Source: Massospora cicadina | Lineage: Eukaryota > Entomophthoromycota > Entomophthoromycetes > Entomophthorales > Entomophthoraceae | DNA length: 64,000 nt | Direction of reading: 5' to 3' | NCBI GenBank assembly: GCA_022478985.1 | Contig: JAKSZP010000187.1 | Span: 88,703 to 152,702 of the forward strand | Shown here: one piece after another, positions 10,279-20,049 of the stretch | How the letters are laid out: every line of letters begins with the position of its first letter | Position numbering within the stretch: position 1 is the first letter of the stretch | Position numbers and translations under genes: made by a program | Notes under the pieces: model-generated | Seen by the model: the letters and a program-made list of their open reading frames with translations, nothing else | What the model was told of the DNA's origin: nothing | Databases searched by the model: none

Positions 10279-10950
10279 TGTGATGGATCAGGGTCAGCCT
10301 GATCAGCACATTGACCTTGTGAATATTGGTTCAAATTCATGTATGAATTCAGAGGTTGAATTGTAAAAATTGAACAAATTTGAAAAATCTTTAGAAAAAG
10401 CGATTGTAGGTAAGGATTTAAGAACCCACAAAAAAGGACTGATCTGGTGTATCAAATGACTGGTGTCCCAAATCCTCCAAATGGTCATTATGTGGGATAC
10501 AGTACTTTCCCAAGCCACAATTTGGATGTTTCTTGTGAGCCAAATTTAGGGGTTTTAGTAATACTTTAAACAATTGAAAATACCCTAAAAGAAGGAAATG
10601 GTAACTGCAAATACAATTTCATTTTCTCAAACAAGAAAATCAAAAATAAAAATCACATTGATTGCCTTAAAATTTATTTAAGAATTTGGTTCAGTTAAAA
10701 ACTAGAACAATGAGCTCAGCAAGTGAGCTAGGCCAGGCATTGGCCTTGTTTGCGGCCCTAACATGGGGTCAGACCATGCTGCTTGCTTGTAGCATTGCCG
10801 GGACCTTGGTCCCCAAATATGTAACAAATTCTGGAAATGGCGCATGGGTGAGATGGTGTTTCACAGCGGATTTATCAGTCATGTGGTCAGTGACATGGCT
10901 GGTGCTGCCCAACTCATTTGTCTCATATTGGCAAGAGCCCATGCATTACA
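10279..10950 (+). repeat. 3' LTR of element C
   Basis: 672 bp, begins TGTGATGG after the purine tract and ends ATGCATTACA, matching 3603-4255. Confidence 0.9.
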
Positions 10951-10994
10951 GAATATCTCTGAATGCATGCTCACCATTAAGATGGTGGTCATAA
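10710..10994 (+). CDS. Small LTR-encoded reading frame, 3' copy (94 aa, membrane-type)
   Basis: Counterpart of the frame at 4015-4236. It begins MSSASELGQALALFAALTWG, with the same two hydrophobic stretches (QTMLLACSIAGTLV and LSVMWSVTWLVLPNSF). It stays open through the LTR end because the position that is TAG in the 5' copy is TGG here, and runs into flanking DNA (YWQEPMHYRIS...) until 10,994. It differs from the 5' copy by about a dozen substitutions, mostly amino-acid changing, and no frameshift. Product unknown. Confidence 0.35.
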   Translation: MSSASELGQALALFAALTWGQTMLLACSIAGTLVPKYVTNSGNGAWVRWCFTADLSVMWSVTWLVLPNSFVSYWQEPMHYRISLNACSPLRWWS

Positions 10995-11228
10995 AGTGAG
11001 ATTAAAGCTTTTTGATTCGCTACAAAATAAACTTGGGGGTCAAAAAACTACCTTTAAGTGACCTGATTGCCTAAATTTGGTGTTAGAGTTTCCAAAAGCA
11101 AAACAATGTATGACGTTATAAAATTAATTGAAAAGCCCCAAAACCACCCAAAACAATAACCTGAGCTTAAAAGGGTGATCCCAAGAAAAAGCACGCAATC
11201 TAAAGTTCCTAGCTGTGGGTGTTGAAGA
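10951..11228. repeat. ~278-bp direct repeat, left copy
   Basis: Begins GAATATCTCTGAATGCATGC and ends GGTGTTGAAGA. It matches 19772-20049 over its whole length with small indels. Its left edge coincides with the end of element C. Not coding. Confidence 0.85.
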
Positions 11229-11287
11229 CAAGCTTGCACTGGCACAGCCTTAGAGCTGTGCTCCACTATGCTCTGAGCCACATGTAC

Positions 11288-11827
11288 CTTTGAAAAAACT
11301 ATCATTTGTTCCATTTGGACTAAAAGCTTCACTGTTTCCCTCATGCCCTGTGAGCTAAATTTATTACTATTAAAATATAACTCAAGGAATAGCTCTAAGG
11401 TACAACATACTAAGGTATTATAGTATAATACCATAAAAACTATCATCTGTGCCACTTGAACCAACAGCTTTGCTTTTGCCCTCAGCCAGTGAACTAACTT
11501 ATTATTAGAAAAATATAACTCTGCGAATTTCTCTAGGGTTCAAATTACTAAAATAGTATAGTTTGATACCATAAAAAGCTATCATTTGTGCCACTCATAT
11601 GATATATTACTATAAAAACTATTATTTGTTCCACTTGGACTTACAGCTTTACTGTTGCCCTCATGACCTGTGAGTGACTTATTAATATTTTCAAAAACTC
11701 TGAGCAATGCGCTTGAGCTCAAAACACTTATGTTATAGAGGTATAGTACCATAAAAACTATCAGTTGTGGCACTCTGACTAACAGATTTGCTATTGCCCA
11801 AGTAGCAAGAAAATAGTAGCATAACTC
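11288..11827. repeat. Satellite-like array, ~140-bp unit, about four copies
   Basis: Units start near 11288, 11436, 11613 and 11750, with a short truncated unit near 11573. Each carries 'AAAAACTATCATTTGTGCCA', then 'CTTTGCTGTTGCCCTCA', a TATTA-rich middle and 'AGTATAGTACCAT'. The copies are diverged. The long minus-strand open stretches at 11054-11464 and 11582-11830 are by-products of the repeat and share the peptide QMIVFMVLYYN. Confidence 0.8.
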
Positions 11828-12386
11828 CAAATAATAAATTTATACTTTAATTAAGCTTACAAACTCAAATAAACTGAGCATAAGCAACATGATCAAGTGC
11901 CTTATACAAATAAATATAATTCAGGGAAGCTAATTTAATTGAAGTGTAGTAGAGTTAAAATAATATATTTCAGTATAAGTCACCTAAACAAAGAGCAAAC
12001 ACTTTATAAAGTTACAATAAACTAAAAGCAATATAAACAGTAAAGTATTAGATAAATCATTCATCATGGTTAGATTCTTTAAAATATTAAAAATCTGGAA
12101 AAAACTCAAAATGATAAAATTTATTACCAAGATATCACTTCTTGCTAGTAACCAAATTATCTTAAAGTTATGCTTTAGTGGCTAGAAAAATAATAAACCC
12201 TACCTTGATGATATTAGTAACTATATATGATAACAAATAGACTATAATGAAATCAAAAATAAAATAAGTAACTTTAATTAGATTTTTAGAAAGATTAAAA
12301 CTTATCTTGAGCCTAAAAAATATAGTTAAAACAGATAGTTTAGACTGAGATCAAAATTATTAACTTTACTAAAAATATTACCATGC
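11828..12386. other. AT-rich stretch, nothing recognised
   Basis: No open frame, repeat or signal that I can support. It is the left flank of the LINE insertion. Confidence 0.6.
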
Positions 12387-12401
12387 AAGAAACAAACCTT
12401 A
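12387..12401. repeat. Target-site duplication of the LINE, left copy
   Basis: AAGAAACAAACCTTA, identical to 17669-17683. A 15-bp duplication is typical of target-primed reverse transcription. Confidence 0.9.
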
Positions 12402-12564
12402 AACTTTTCTTTCTCATTGCAAACACTTTTGCAACCTATTCAATTCAGGACTGAATCTAGTTTGATAATCTCACAGAGGAGATTAGTCTGCGCCCATGTC
12501 AGGGAGCAGTTGAGCAAGCAAGGTAAGAGGAGCAGGTGGAAGGCCCGCGGCCTCCAACGTTTGA

Positions 12565-13647
12565 AAACGCCCTGGAGAATCCAGCGGAATAGACAAAAAT
12601 CTCAAAAAACTGGTGGTCACAATTTACTGGGAGATACTCACATGGCAAGCACGATGCAACCAGTACATCAACACGCCACACTCCCAGCCACTTTTGTTGG
12701 TGGAATTCGGAGTCCAAGTGTATCTGGACATCCAAAAAACGGCCTTATGGGAAAAATTTTGTGAAGATGTACACAAAATTTTCCCAACTGCGGTGTACAT
12801 TGCACCTCACTCTATGTCATGCGGTTGGCTGGACCTAGGTTTCAAAAGCAAAATAGCAGCATATGAGGCTGCAGCGGTGCACATAGTGGTCGACCTCCCC
12901 AAAGGGCAATGGGTCATTGAAACCAAATGCACCAGATGGACAAAATCAAACCAAATTTTCCTCATGTTTGACTTTTTGCCTACTACGGTAAAACATGACA
13001 TTTTGGAGCAACACCTGAAAGATTGTCTCGCCATATATGGCAAAATACAATCTTTCAAAATGCAATGCTTCACGCTGATGCCACACCTGTGCACTGGCAA
13101 AGCCATCGCAGTTCTGACCCCAACTGAGAAGATTGCGAAGGACCTAACCCAGATCCCACACTCCACTTTTATTGATATTGCACAGCATACCACCCACCCA
13201 TTCTGGGTAACCGTGGACACCGCGCCCCCCATTTGCACCCACTGTGATGCGTTCAGCCATAAGGCGCATGCATGCCCCATCAAGGAGGGCGTCACATTCC
13301 AAGAGCACCCCTCAGCAGCCATGGCCAGCGGAGAGGCGCACTACGAACCAACTGCAAGCACCAAGGAGGCATTCCCATGGGGAGCACAAGGCTGCTACCT
13401 ATTGGTAAAGCCCATCTCCCTGCAGGAGCGGAAGAAGGCCAAGCAGGCCCATAGGGCCATGGCCAAGGAAGCAGCCAAGGCCACCACCACCATCCCACAC
13501 TCACAACGCCAGGAGGATATGGAGACCTTTGCGGCGGAAGCAACTCAGGAATCCATCATCCAATCAGATTGGGAAGCCTATGCCAAGTGGGCCACTCAAT
13601 CTGAGGATCCAATGGGAGATTTGATCTCACCCAATCGCTGCACCTAA
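12565..13647 (+). CDS. LINE ORF1 protein (Gag-like, RRM-like fold plus CCHC knuckle)
   Basis: The main open frame gives about 345 residues from 12,613 and is open back to 12,565 without an in-frame ATG. An overlapping frame from 12,417 (MQTLLQPIQFRTESS..., ending in RIQRNRQKSQK near the junction) may hold the original N-terminus, joined by a frameshift. In the middle, IFLMFDFLPTTVKHDILEQH and IYGKIQSFKMQCF resemble an RNA-recognition-like fold. PPICTHCDAFSHKAHACP is a C-x2-C-x4-H-x4-C zinc knuckle. The tail is Lys/Ala-rich (QERKKAKQAHRAMAKEAAK). ORF1 proteins coat LINE RNA. It is the longest uninterrupted frame in the window and stops at 13,645-13,647 (TAA). Confidence 0.7.
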   Translation, partial: KRPGESSGIDKNLKKLVVTIYWEILTWQARCNQYINTPHSQPLLLVEFGVQVYLDIQKTALWEKFCEDVHKIFPTAVYIAPHSMSCGWLDLGFKSKIAAYEAAAVHIVVDLPKGQWVIETKCTRWTKSNQIFLMFDFLPTTVKHDILEQHLKDCLAIYGKIQSFKMQCFTLMPHLCTGKAIAVLTPTEKIAKDLTQIPHSTFIDIAQHTTHPFWVTVDTAPPICTHCDAFSHKAHACPIKEGVTFQEHPSAAMASGEAHYEPTASTKEAFPWGAQGCYLLVKPISLQERKKAKQAHRAMAKEAAKATTTIPHSQRQEDMETFAAEATQESIIQSDWEAYAKWATQSEDPMGDLISPNRCT

Positions 13648-13916
13648 GCTCCAGTTGAAACTGACTTGGGACCTATCCCAACTGAAAAAAAATTTTTTGA
13701 CCCGCTTGACAGTGCACCAAACTCATCCGCACCGCAAAAAATTCATCCGACGACGGGAAAAAAAAAGTGAAGGCCAAAGCCAACGCGACTCTTTCCACAA
13801 AAATCAACAAAAACCCCAATAGCATTGCTGCTAACACCCACGCTGCTGTGAAAGCCTGTGGGGACCTTGAAGAGGCTGGTGGGCCCGGGGGCCCACCCCC
13901 TCACACCTAAGGTGCA

Positions 13917-14640
13917 ATGGGGGAAACCTTCACTCTAGGGACGTTGAATATCGCTGGACTCAAGGCCTCCCTGTTCCAGGCTAGGAAACTGAGTTTTTTA
14001 CAACACAATTTACCTGTTGATATCCTGGCCATCCAGGAGTCCCACTGTCCACGAGGTTCTGAGGAAGCTTGGAAAACAATGCTCCTCCCATCCCTATCCT
14101 TTTGGTCAAAGCACTGTGGTGTGCTAATTCGGAAAAATAACTTTTTCAAATTCACATCATCAGAAACATTACTAAATGGCTGAGTGCTCGTTGTCACCTT
14201 CTCGTGGGCTGACTTTGCACACGCAATCATCAACATCTATGCCTCAAACGGTGCACACAAGTGTCAGGAATTTTTCTCATCAGTCAAATCCCTTCCGCTA
14301 CCCCAGATTCTTTCCTAGTTGGTGACATGAACTGTTGGCTAACCTCACCAATGGACCGGTGGCCTCCCTCACCCCACGCCCCACAGGGTCACGTAGAACT
14401 ACATGTTCTAAAAGCCACCCTTGGGTTAATGGATGCACTGCCACGACATGCCCCACTGCTTGAAAACATGACGCGTCCCCACGTCCACAACGGCCAATTA
14501 AGGTCCATGACCCGCATTGACCTTATTCTAATGCTGCGAAATTCCAACCTCACATCTCCCACTTCAAAACAATGAAAATGGAATTCTCCGACCACTGACT
14601 GGTCTCAATAACCTACCACTTACCCATCACAGTTGCAAAG
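13917..14640 (+). pseudogene. LINE ORF2: AP-endonuclease domain
   Basis: ORF2 begins with ATG at 13,917, about 270 bp after ORF1. The exonuclease-endonuclease-phosphatase motifs run in order: LGTLNIAGLKASL (Asn), VDILAIQESHCP (Glu), then across frames FAHAIINIYASNG, FLVGDMNCWLTSP (GD-x-N), MTRIDLILMLRNS (R-I-D-x-I) and MEFSDH (S-D-H). These are the catalytic and metal-binding positions of the enzyme that nicks the target. The first stop is the TGA at 14,181 (LLNG* where an Arg is plausible). At least two frame changes follow. Confidence 0.85.
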
Positions 14641-15230
14641 GCCCCACATTGGTGCAAAATCTGCCCCCCTAAGCTTGCATCGCCAAGATTTTCCATATGG
14701 GTGTAAGAGGCAACTTTGGCAAAATTGTTTGTTGCACCATTTTGTGCGGACCCCATTTCCACATGGGCAACTTTCAAAGAGGACACCATCCACCACTATC
14801 ACCATCTCTCCTCCAGACGCTCACGAGCCACATCGGCAGTTATCTCACATGCTCTGGCGGAATGGGCCCACTTGGAGTCCAATATTCCAGCCACAGGATA
14901 CAGCCCAGCATGGGGCTGGAAGTGGGCGGAGGCAGCCACCCACCTCAACGCACTCAAAAGGCAACACAAACATCAGGTTTGTGTCCAATACAGGGCTACA
15001 TGCATCACTAAAGGCGACAAGTGCACTGCATACTTCTTTAAAAAAATTTCGCACCATGCCAGAGCGTGGCCTGCACACAGGTGCAAAGATCGGATAATTC
15101 CATTGTGGACACACCGGCTGAAGTGGCAATCAAAATGCAAAAGTATTACTCTGAGTTATACTGAGCCAAACCAATTCAGCTGGCTGAAATAGCAGAATTT
15201 CTTGACCGAGCTCATATCTGCATCATTTTC
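14640..15230 (+). pseudogene. LINE ORF2: linker between endonuclease and RT
   Basis: Long open segments in overlapping frames (14633-15097, 14716-15192) show a frameshifting region. The most protein-like is the 158-codon one (AKLFVAPFCADPIS... ALAEWAHLESNIPATGYS ... CVQYRATCITKGDKCTAYFF). The 'KGDKCTAYFF' piece matches the R-G-D-x-x-T-K-Y/F-F signature that many LINEs carry before the RT. Confidence 0.6.
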
Positions 15231-16140
15231 AGATACCCAGAAATAATGAATTTAATTACTCAAACGAATTATGGACAGCCATTCGCGGTGCACCACACCA
15301 AAAATGCCCAGGCCCAGATGGCATTCCATATGAGTTCTACAAAAAATATTTCAAATATATATCCCCATTGCTGCTAGCCTCACTTAACCAAAGCCTGTTA
15401 GAAATGCGCCTCCTACCAGGAGGACATGAGGCCTTTAATGTCACACTCTTCAAGAAAGGGGATAAGCTTGACTTAGCCAACTGGCGCCCCATTTCTCTAA
15501 CAAACATAGACACCAAAATTTTAACAAAAATCATGGCTAACTGTTTAGGGACTGTAGCATCTGCCACCATCTCCCCAGAACAATTCAGTTTTATCCCCAG
15601 AAGGTCGATTTGGGATAACGTGCACTCTGTGGCTAGTGCATGTCAGTCCACAACCTCTGGGGCACTGGTATCCTTGGACCAACAAAAGGCCTATGATAGA
15701 GTAAACTGGGAATACCTAAGGGCCTGCCTCCATCAATTCCGCCTACCCCCCGCTTCATAAACTGGGTAATGCTGCTCACAGAATCTGCGACAATGGCAGT
15801 GCATGGCCCAGGCTTCCTAACGGAAGTAGTCCGCCCTCAAAGGGGCTTGAGACAAGGGGAACCCCTCAGCCCACTCTTATACAACTTCAGCTCTGACCCA
15901 CTACTGTGAAATTTGAATGCCCAACTCACTGTGGTCCATGTGCCAGGCCAAACCCCAGTCAAGATGATGGCATTTGCAGATGATTGCGTGGTGGGGGTGT
16001 CTAATAACAAAGATGCACGCGCGCTTGAAGCCCTCATCCAGGAATATTCCCGGGTAAGCAACGTGGCACTGAACGCCTCCAAAACCAAAATCATCCCCCT
16101 TGGTTGGTTTCAGAACTGCTGGGCCCCAGCAATTAGTTCC
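15230..16140 (+). pseudogene. LINE ORF2: reverse transcriptase
   Basis: Motifs in order, with frame changes: KCPGPDGIPYEFYKKYF (GPDGIP), LFKKGDKLDLANWRPISLTN (K-G-D ... N-W-R-P-I-S-L), SPEQFSFIPRRSIWDNVH, SLDQQKAYDRVNWEYL (motif A with its Asp), RPQRGLRQGEPLSPLLYN (R-Q-G-x-P-L-S-P), KMMAFADDCVVGVSNN (catalytic FADD) and LNASKTKIIPLG. All key residues are present. The longest uninterrupted segment is 15368-15760 (130 codons). The enzyme copies LINE RNA at the nicked target. Confidence 0.9.
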
Positions 16141-17540
16141 CAACCTGGCCCATCTGCTCGCCCATGTCCACGCCTTACTAACTCAACACACACCGCTCCA
16201 CTGGTGCTCCCCTTTGTGCCATGTCCTACCAAAGGACCGGTGCGCCATCTGGGCATGTGGATGGAGGCAGGTGGATATGCGTCAGCAGTAATGGAGTGCC
16301 ATATACTGGACAACGTGACGAAGTGAATCGCCTCTCTCAGAGCCCACCCTACTACCCTCACTGGCAGGGTTGTTCTTGCCAACTCTATGCTCCTCTCCAA
16401 AGTCTGGTTTGGAGCCCACGCCATCCCCTTCTCCCCAAGCTTTTTCAAATCCTTGTATGCCCTTCTGCAAGGATGGCTTTGGTCAGGCCGCCCTCCACCA
16501 GTACGGCTAGAGGTCATGTTTGGCCCTCATCATCAAGGTGGCATGGGCCTGCTTGACTTCAAAGCCCATGCTGCCAAGATCCTGGGCACCTGGATCACGG
16601 CTGTCACCGCTCCTACACTCCCATCCCAACACTGGTCCCGCGCGGCCTGCTCCAACTTCTCCTGAGCCTTGGGCCTCAACAATCCATCAAACCCCCACTC
16701 CCTGATGAAATACCTCACATCACACACATCGGCCACAGGTCCTCACAGGACTAAAACCCACTACAAACGAATCCTACTCTCCATGCAAAGCGCAGAGTGG
16801 AGAATTCATATTAGCAGACATACAATCCAAAGAGGCCGCCCCTCTCCTCAGTTCACACAAGAGGTACAGGGGCTACCCATCCATGATGGCGTGATCCCCA
16901 TTTGACCCCATGTCCTATCCAGGGTGGACTACCTGGACATGATGGACATCCCTTATTCCACTGAGACCCAAAAGACTATCTGGAAATATGCACACCATCC
17001 TCTGTTGCAGCCTCAAGTCCGCTCCCATGTGTGGCGCTGCCTGAGGCGGGTGTATCATACAGCTGAGCGCTCTAACGCTTTACACTCATCCTGTGTCATG
17101 TGTGGCCAGTATTGAACGCTGTTCCACCGCCTGGAGAAGTGCCCCACCTCTAAAGTGATATGGCGCGAAGTCCAACGTCTGCTAGGCCAGGATCAAACGC
17201 ATCCCTTCAGTCTGTCAAGAGATGTTTGCTTTATCAATGGCCTCCCCCCTTACACCCTCCCTCTGTGCTCTGGTGGTTGCAATTGCCATGTGGACTATCC
17301 ACACGATTGTCTTGGATGCCATCGCTGGCTCCATCCCCACCCTCCCAGAAGCTGTCCACAGATTCCAGTCTCATTTGGTGGACCACTTTCAAGCGTGGAT
17401 GTTTGGATACCTCCCACCACGTCACCGACAGCTGGTCTCCTCCTGGTTCCCAGTCTGGTTCATCAAATCAGACCCCTTCCTCCACATGTGCTCAATAGTG
17501 GCTACGGCCCCTTCACACGTTCCCTCCCCCTCCCCATAAG
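16140..17540 (+). pseudogene. LINE ORF2: thumb and C-terminal zinc finger
   Basis: RHLGMWMEAGG is the 'yLG' element after RT. KVWFGAHAIPFSP, LLQGWLWSGRPPP and HQGGMGLLDFKAHAAKILGT follow; the last resembles the GG(l/m)G-x-x-D segment common in LINE ORF2. Near 16,990-17,160 PQVRSHVWRCLRRVYHTAER precedes CVMCGQY*TLFHRLEKCP, a C-x2-C ... H-x4-C finger (zf-RVT type) broken by one TGA. From 17,155 several frames overlap (about 137, 112 and 105 codons), so the true end is uncertain. Confidence 0.75.
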
Positions 17541-17668
17541 TGGCGTTCCCGCTGGCAACAAGAGATAACATTGCTTCTCTGGGTGCTTCTTCTGGTACTA
17601 AGTTTGTCTTTCCTGAGTCATATTCAGAATTGTCCGTCCCATGGTCAGCCTTCCCCACAATAAATTTA

Positions 17669-17683
17669 AAGAAACAAACCTTA
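17669..17683. repeat. Target-site duplication of the LINE, right copy
   Basis: AAGAAACAAACCTTA, identical to 12387-12401. Confidence 0.9.
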
Positions 17684-18490
17684 CCTTAAAATGATGTTCA
17701 TAACTATTTCAGATGATCAAAGTTGGGTAAATCAATAACATATTCACCAAGACTAATTTTTTCACCACCAAAGTCTTACAATGAAAAGATATTAATCATT
17801 TCATATTTCAAATGGTCATACTGAAGTCAAGCATCTAGTAAAGCATCAAAATTAAATGCTATAGATTATAAAATAAGCAAACTATCAAAAATTACTTAAA
17901 AAAGATTTAAATGACTATATCAGATTGTGGATTTTAGACTCAAAGCAAACAACTAGTAAAGTAAAACATCATTAACTTTAGGTAATGAAAAATATAAAAT
18001 TATCAAAAGGCTCAAAACAAAATGAAATTGATTTACATGTCAGACCTAAACTATTTATGCTTACCTTGGTGATGAGACCATAATTCTGCAATTTAATTAA
18101 ATTGTTATTTATAAAATTATATAGTTATTACTATGTAAACTTTATACTTTATTAACATGATGAGTAAAGTTAAAAGTTGTCTGACCTATCTATAAACATG
18201 ATTGCTATTTATATATTATTAACATTGCTAAAAGCATCAAATAGTCAATCTATAGTATAATAGTATTTCATACTTCATACTCATCAGTGGAGCTTAAATT
18301 TGATATGATTTTATTGGTTGAAAAAATGTGGGCAAGTTAAAAAAATATAAGACTATAGATCGATCTGAAATATCTGGTATCAAATTATGTATATAAATGT
18401 TAAATATTTAGAATCAAAGAATTTATTGCCTAATTTTTAGGATACTCTGCTTATCCCAGAAAGGTCTACATTAGAGTAGGGGTACAGTTT
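17684..18490. other. AT-rich stretch, nothing recognised
   Basis: Right flank of the LINE. There are no frames of note and no clear repeat before the array that starts at about 18,490. Confidence 0.6.
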
Positions 18491-19345
18491 TTTAAATTAA
18501 AACTAAAACTGTTTCTATCAAATTAGACTGATTAGATAATGGTAAATCATATAATAGTTAAATTTTATCCAATTGGCTACAAAAATATAAGCAAAAATCT
18601 CTTCATATCAGTCTAAACTAAAGTTATTTTAATCAGATTAGATTAATTTGATAGCAATTACTTATTATATATAGAACTTATTCAAATGATTATATACAAT
18701 AAATTTAATACTCTAATTATTTAATCTAAACTAAACTATTTTAATCAGATTAGATCATTTAACTTTTGTTAAAGCATCATTCATACTAATAAAATTTATC
18801 CAATTGGCTGGTTATTATATAGTTTAAACTTTAAACTTTAGTTTTAGATCAAAACTAAAGCCATTTTGATCATATTAGATTGATGTATGAAGGTAAATCA
18901 TCATACTTAAAAAATTTATCTAATTAACTGTATTTGATTTAGATCAAAGCTTTAAATATATAGTAAACTATTCTAATCAAATTAGATAAATTGATTATGT
19001 AAATCATACTTATATATAAGATTTATCCAAATGGCTGAATTTATATTTTTTTATAAAAAAGTTAGATCAAAACTTACCATTTTTTATCAGATTAGATCAG
19101 TTAGGCTAAGTTAAATCCATCAAACATATATAATTTGTCCAATTGGCTGCATTTGATATATTTTAAAGCTTTAAATTTTGATCAAAACTTACCATTTTAA
19201 TCAAATTAGATCAATTACAAACTCTAAATCTAGATTAAACTTACCATTCTAATCAGATTAGATCAATTAGATTATGTTAAATCATCATAAGTATAATTTT
19301 ATCTGATTGGCTTCATTTAATATATTTTTAAACTTGATTTTTAGA
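18490..19345. repeat. Satellite-like array, ~110-130-bp unit, about seven copies
   Basis: Recurring order in each unit: 'TAATCAGATTAGATCAATTA', then 'TTAAATCATCATA', then 'AATTTATCCAATTGGCTGCA', then 'TTTAAAGCTTTAAATTTTGA', then 'TCAAAACTTACCATT'. Units are diverged and vary in length. The monomer differs from the 11,288 array. Confidence 0.8.
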
Positions 19346-19771
19346 ATCAGAATAGATCAATATATAAATAAAGTTATGCTATTGCATTAAAAAGGGTAAA
19401 TATGATAGGTGGCATCAATCATATTTTATTGGAGAAGTGGAAATTTATTTTATCTATGGTGAAACTATTTTACAATATAATTTTAATACATTTATGTGTT
19501 CTGTGGAGTATCTGCTTTAGTATATAATTTTAAATAAATTTATAAGCAGTTTTATTCATTATTTTGGAAAATTAGATAATATAATTTATATATGGAGATT
19601 CCTATTTGTATATTTATAATTAAATAAATCTGATAGGCAGTATCATTTATGATTATTAAAAAATTATTAAATAGATCTGATAGTCAATATCATTCATGAT
19701 TATTGGAAAGTTGGAGAATATATTTTATATAATGAGAATTTAGTTTATATATATAATTTTTCAAATACTCT

Positions 19772-20049
19772 GAACATCTCTGAATGCATGCTCACCATTG
19801 AGGTGGGGGTCATAAAGTTGATAATAAAGCTTTTTGATTTGCTATTAAAATAAACTGGGGGGTTAAAAACTCTACCTTAAGTGAACTGATTGCCTAAATT
19901 TGGGGCTAGTGTTGCCAAAAGCAAAACAATTTATGATGTCATAAACTAAATAGAAAAGCCACCAAACCCCCCAAAGCAGCACCACAAGCTTAAAAGGGTG
20001 CCCCCACAAAGAGGTTAGAAAAATGAACTACCTAGCTGTGTGTGTTGAA
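19772..20049. repeat. ~278-bp direct repeat, right copy
   Basis: Begins GAACATCTCTGAATGCATGC and ends GTGTTGAAGA. Partner of 10951-11228. The two copies enclose both satellite arrays and the LINE. Confidence 0.85.

Larger units (their letters stand above)
3603..10950 (+). mobile_element. Ty3/Gypsy chromovirus 'C', nearly full length, decayed
   Basis: Two ~650-670-bp direct repeats (3603-4255 and 10279-10950) flank, in order, a gag region, a protease, RT, RNase H, integrase with a GPY/F module, and a chromodomain. That order is diagnostic of Ty3/Gypsy chromoviruses. The RT is interrupted by miniature element S; without S the element is about 5.5 kb. Stops and frameshifts occur in every domain, and the protease Asp-Thr-Gly has become Asn-Thr-Arg, so the element cannot be autonomous. 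I could not find a convincing 5-bp target duplication: GAATA follows the 3' LTR and TTACA precedes the 5' LTR. Confidence 0.9.
12402..17668 (+). mobile_element. APE-type non-LTR retrotransposon (LINE), 5.27 kb
   Basis: Bounded by a perfect 15-bp duplication. It has two coding regions: ORF1 with a CCHC zinc knuckle, and ORF2 with an AP-endonuclease, a reverse transcriptase and a C-terminal CCHC finger. It ends in AATAAATTTA, without a long poly-A. It is markedly more GC-rich than the AT-rich host DNA and is the least decayed large element here, although ORF2 contains many stops and frameshifts. RT motifs DQQKAYDRVNW and FADD suggest the broad L1/Tx1/Tad side of the LINE tree; I cannot fix the clade by eye. 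Several ORF2 stops are TGA where CGA (Arg) would fit, as expected from CpG decay. Confidence 0.9.

Noticed and set aside
11054..11830. Minus-strand frames with repeated QMIVFMVLYYN-type peptides
   Set aside because: The peptide repetition follows from the 140-bp DNA repeat; frames shift between units and composition is not protein-like.
12807..13322. Minus-strand 171-codon frame
   Set aside because: It is the complement of LINE ORF1, which carries the zinc knuckle and runs longer on the plus strand.
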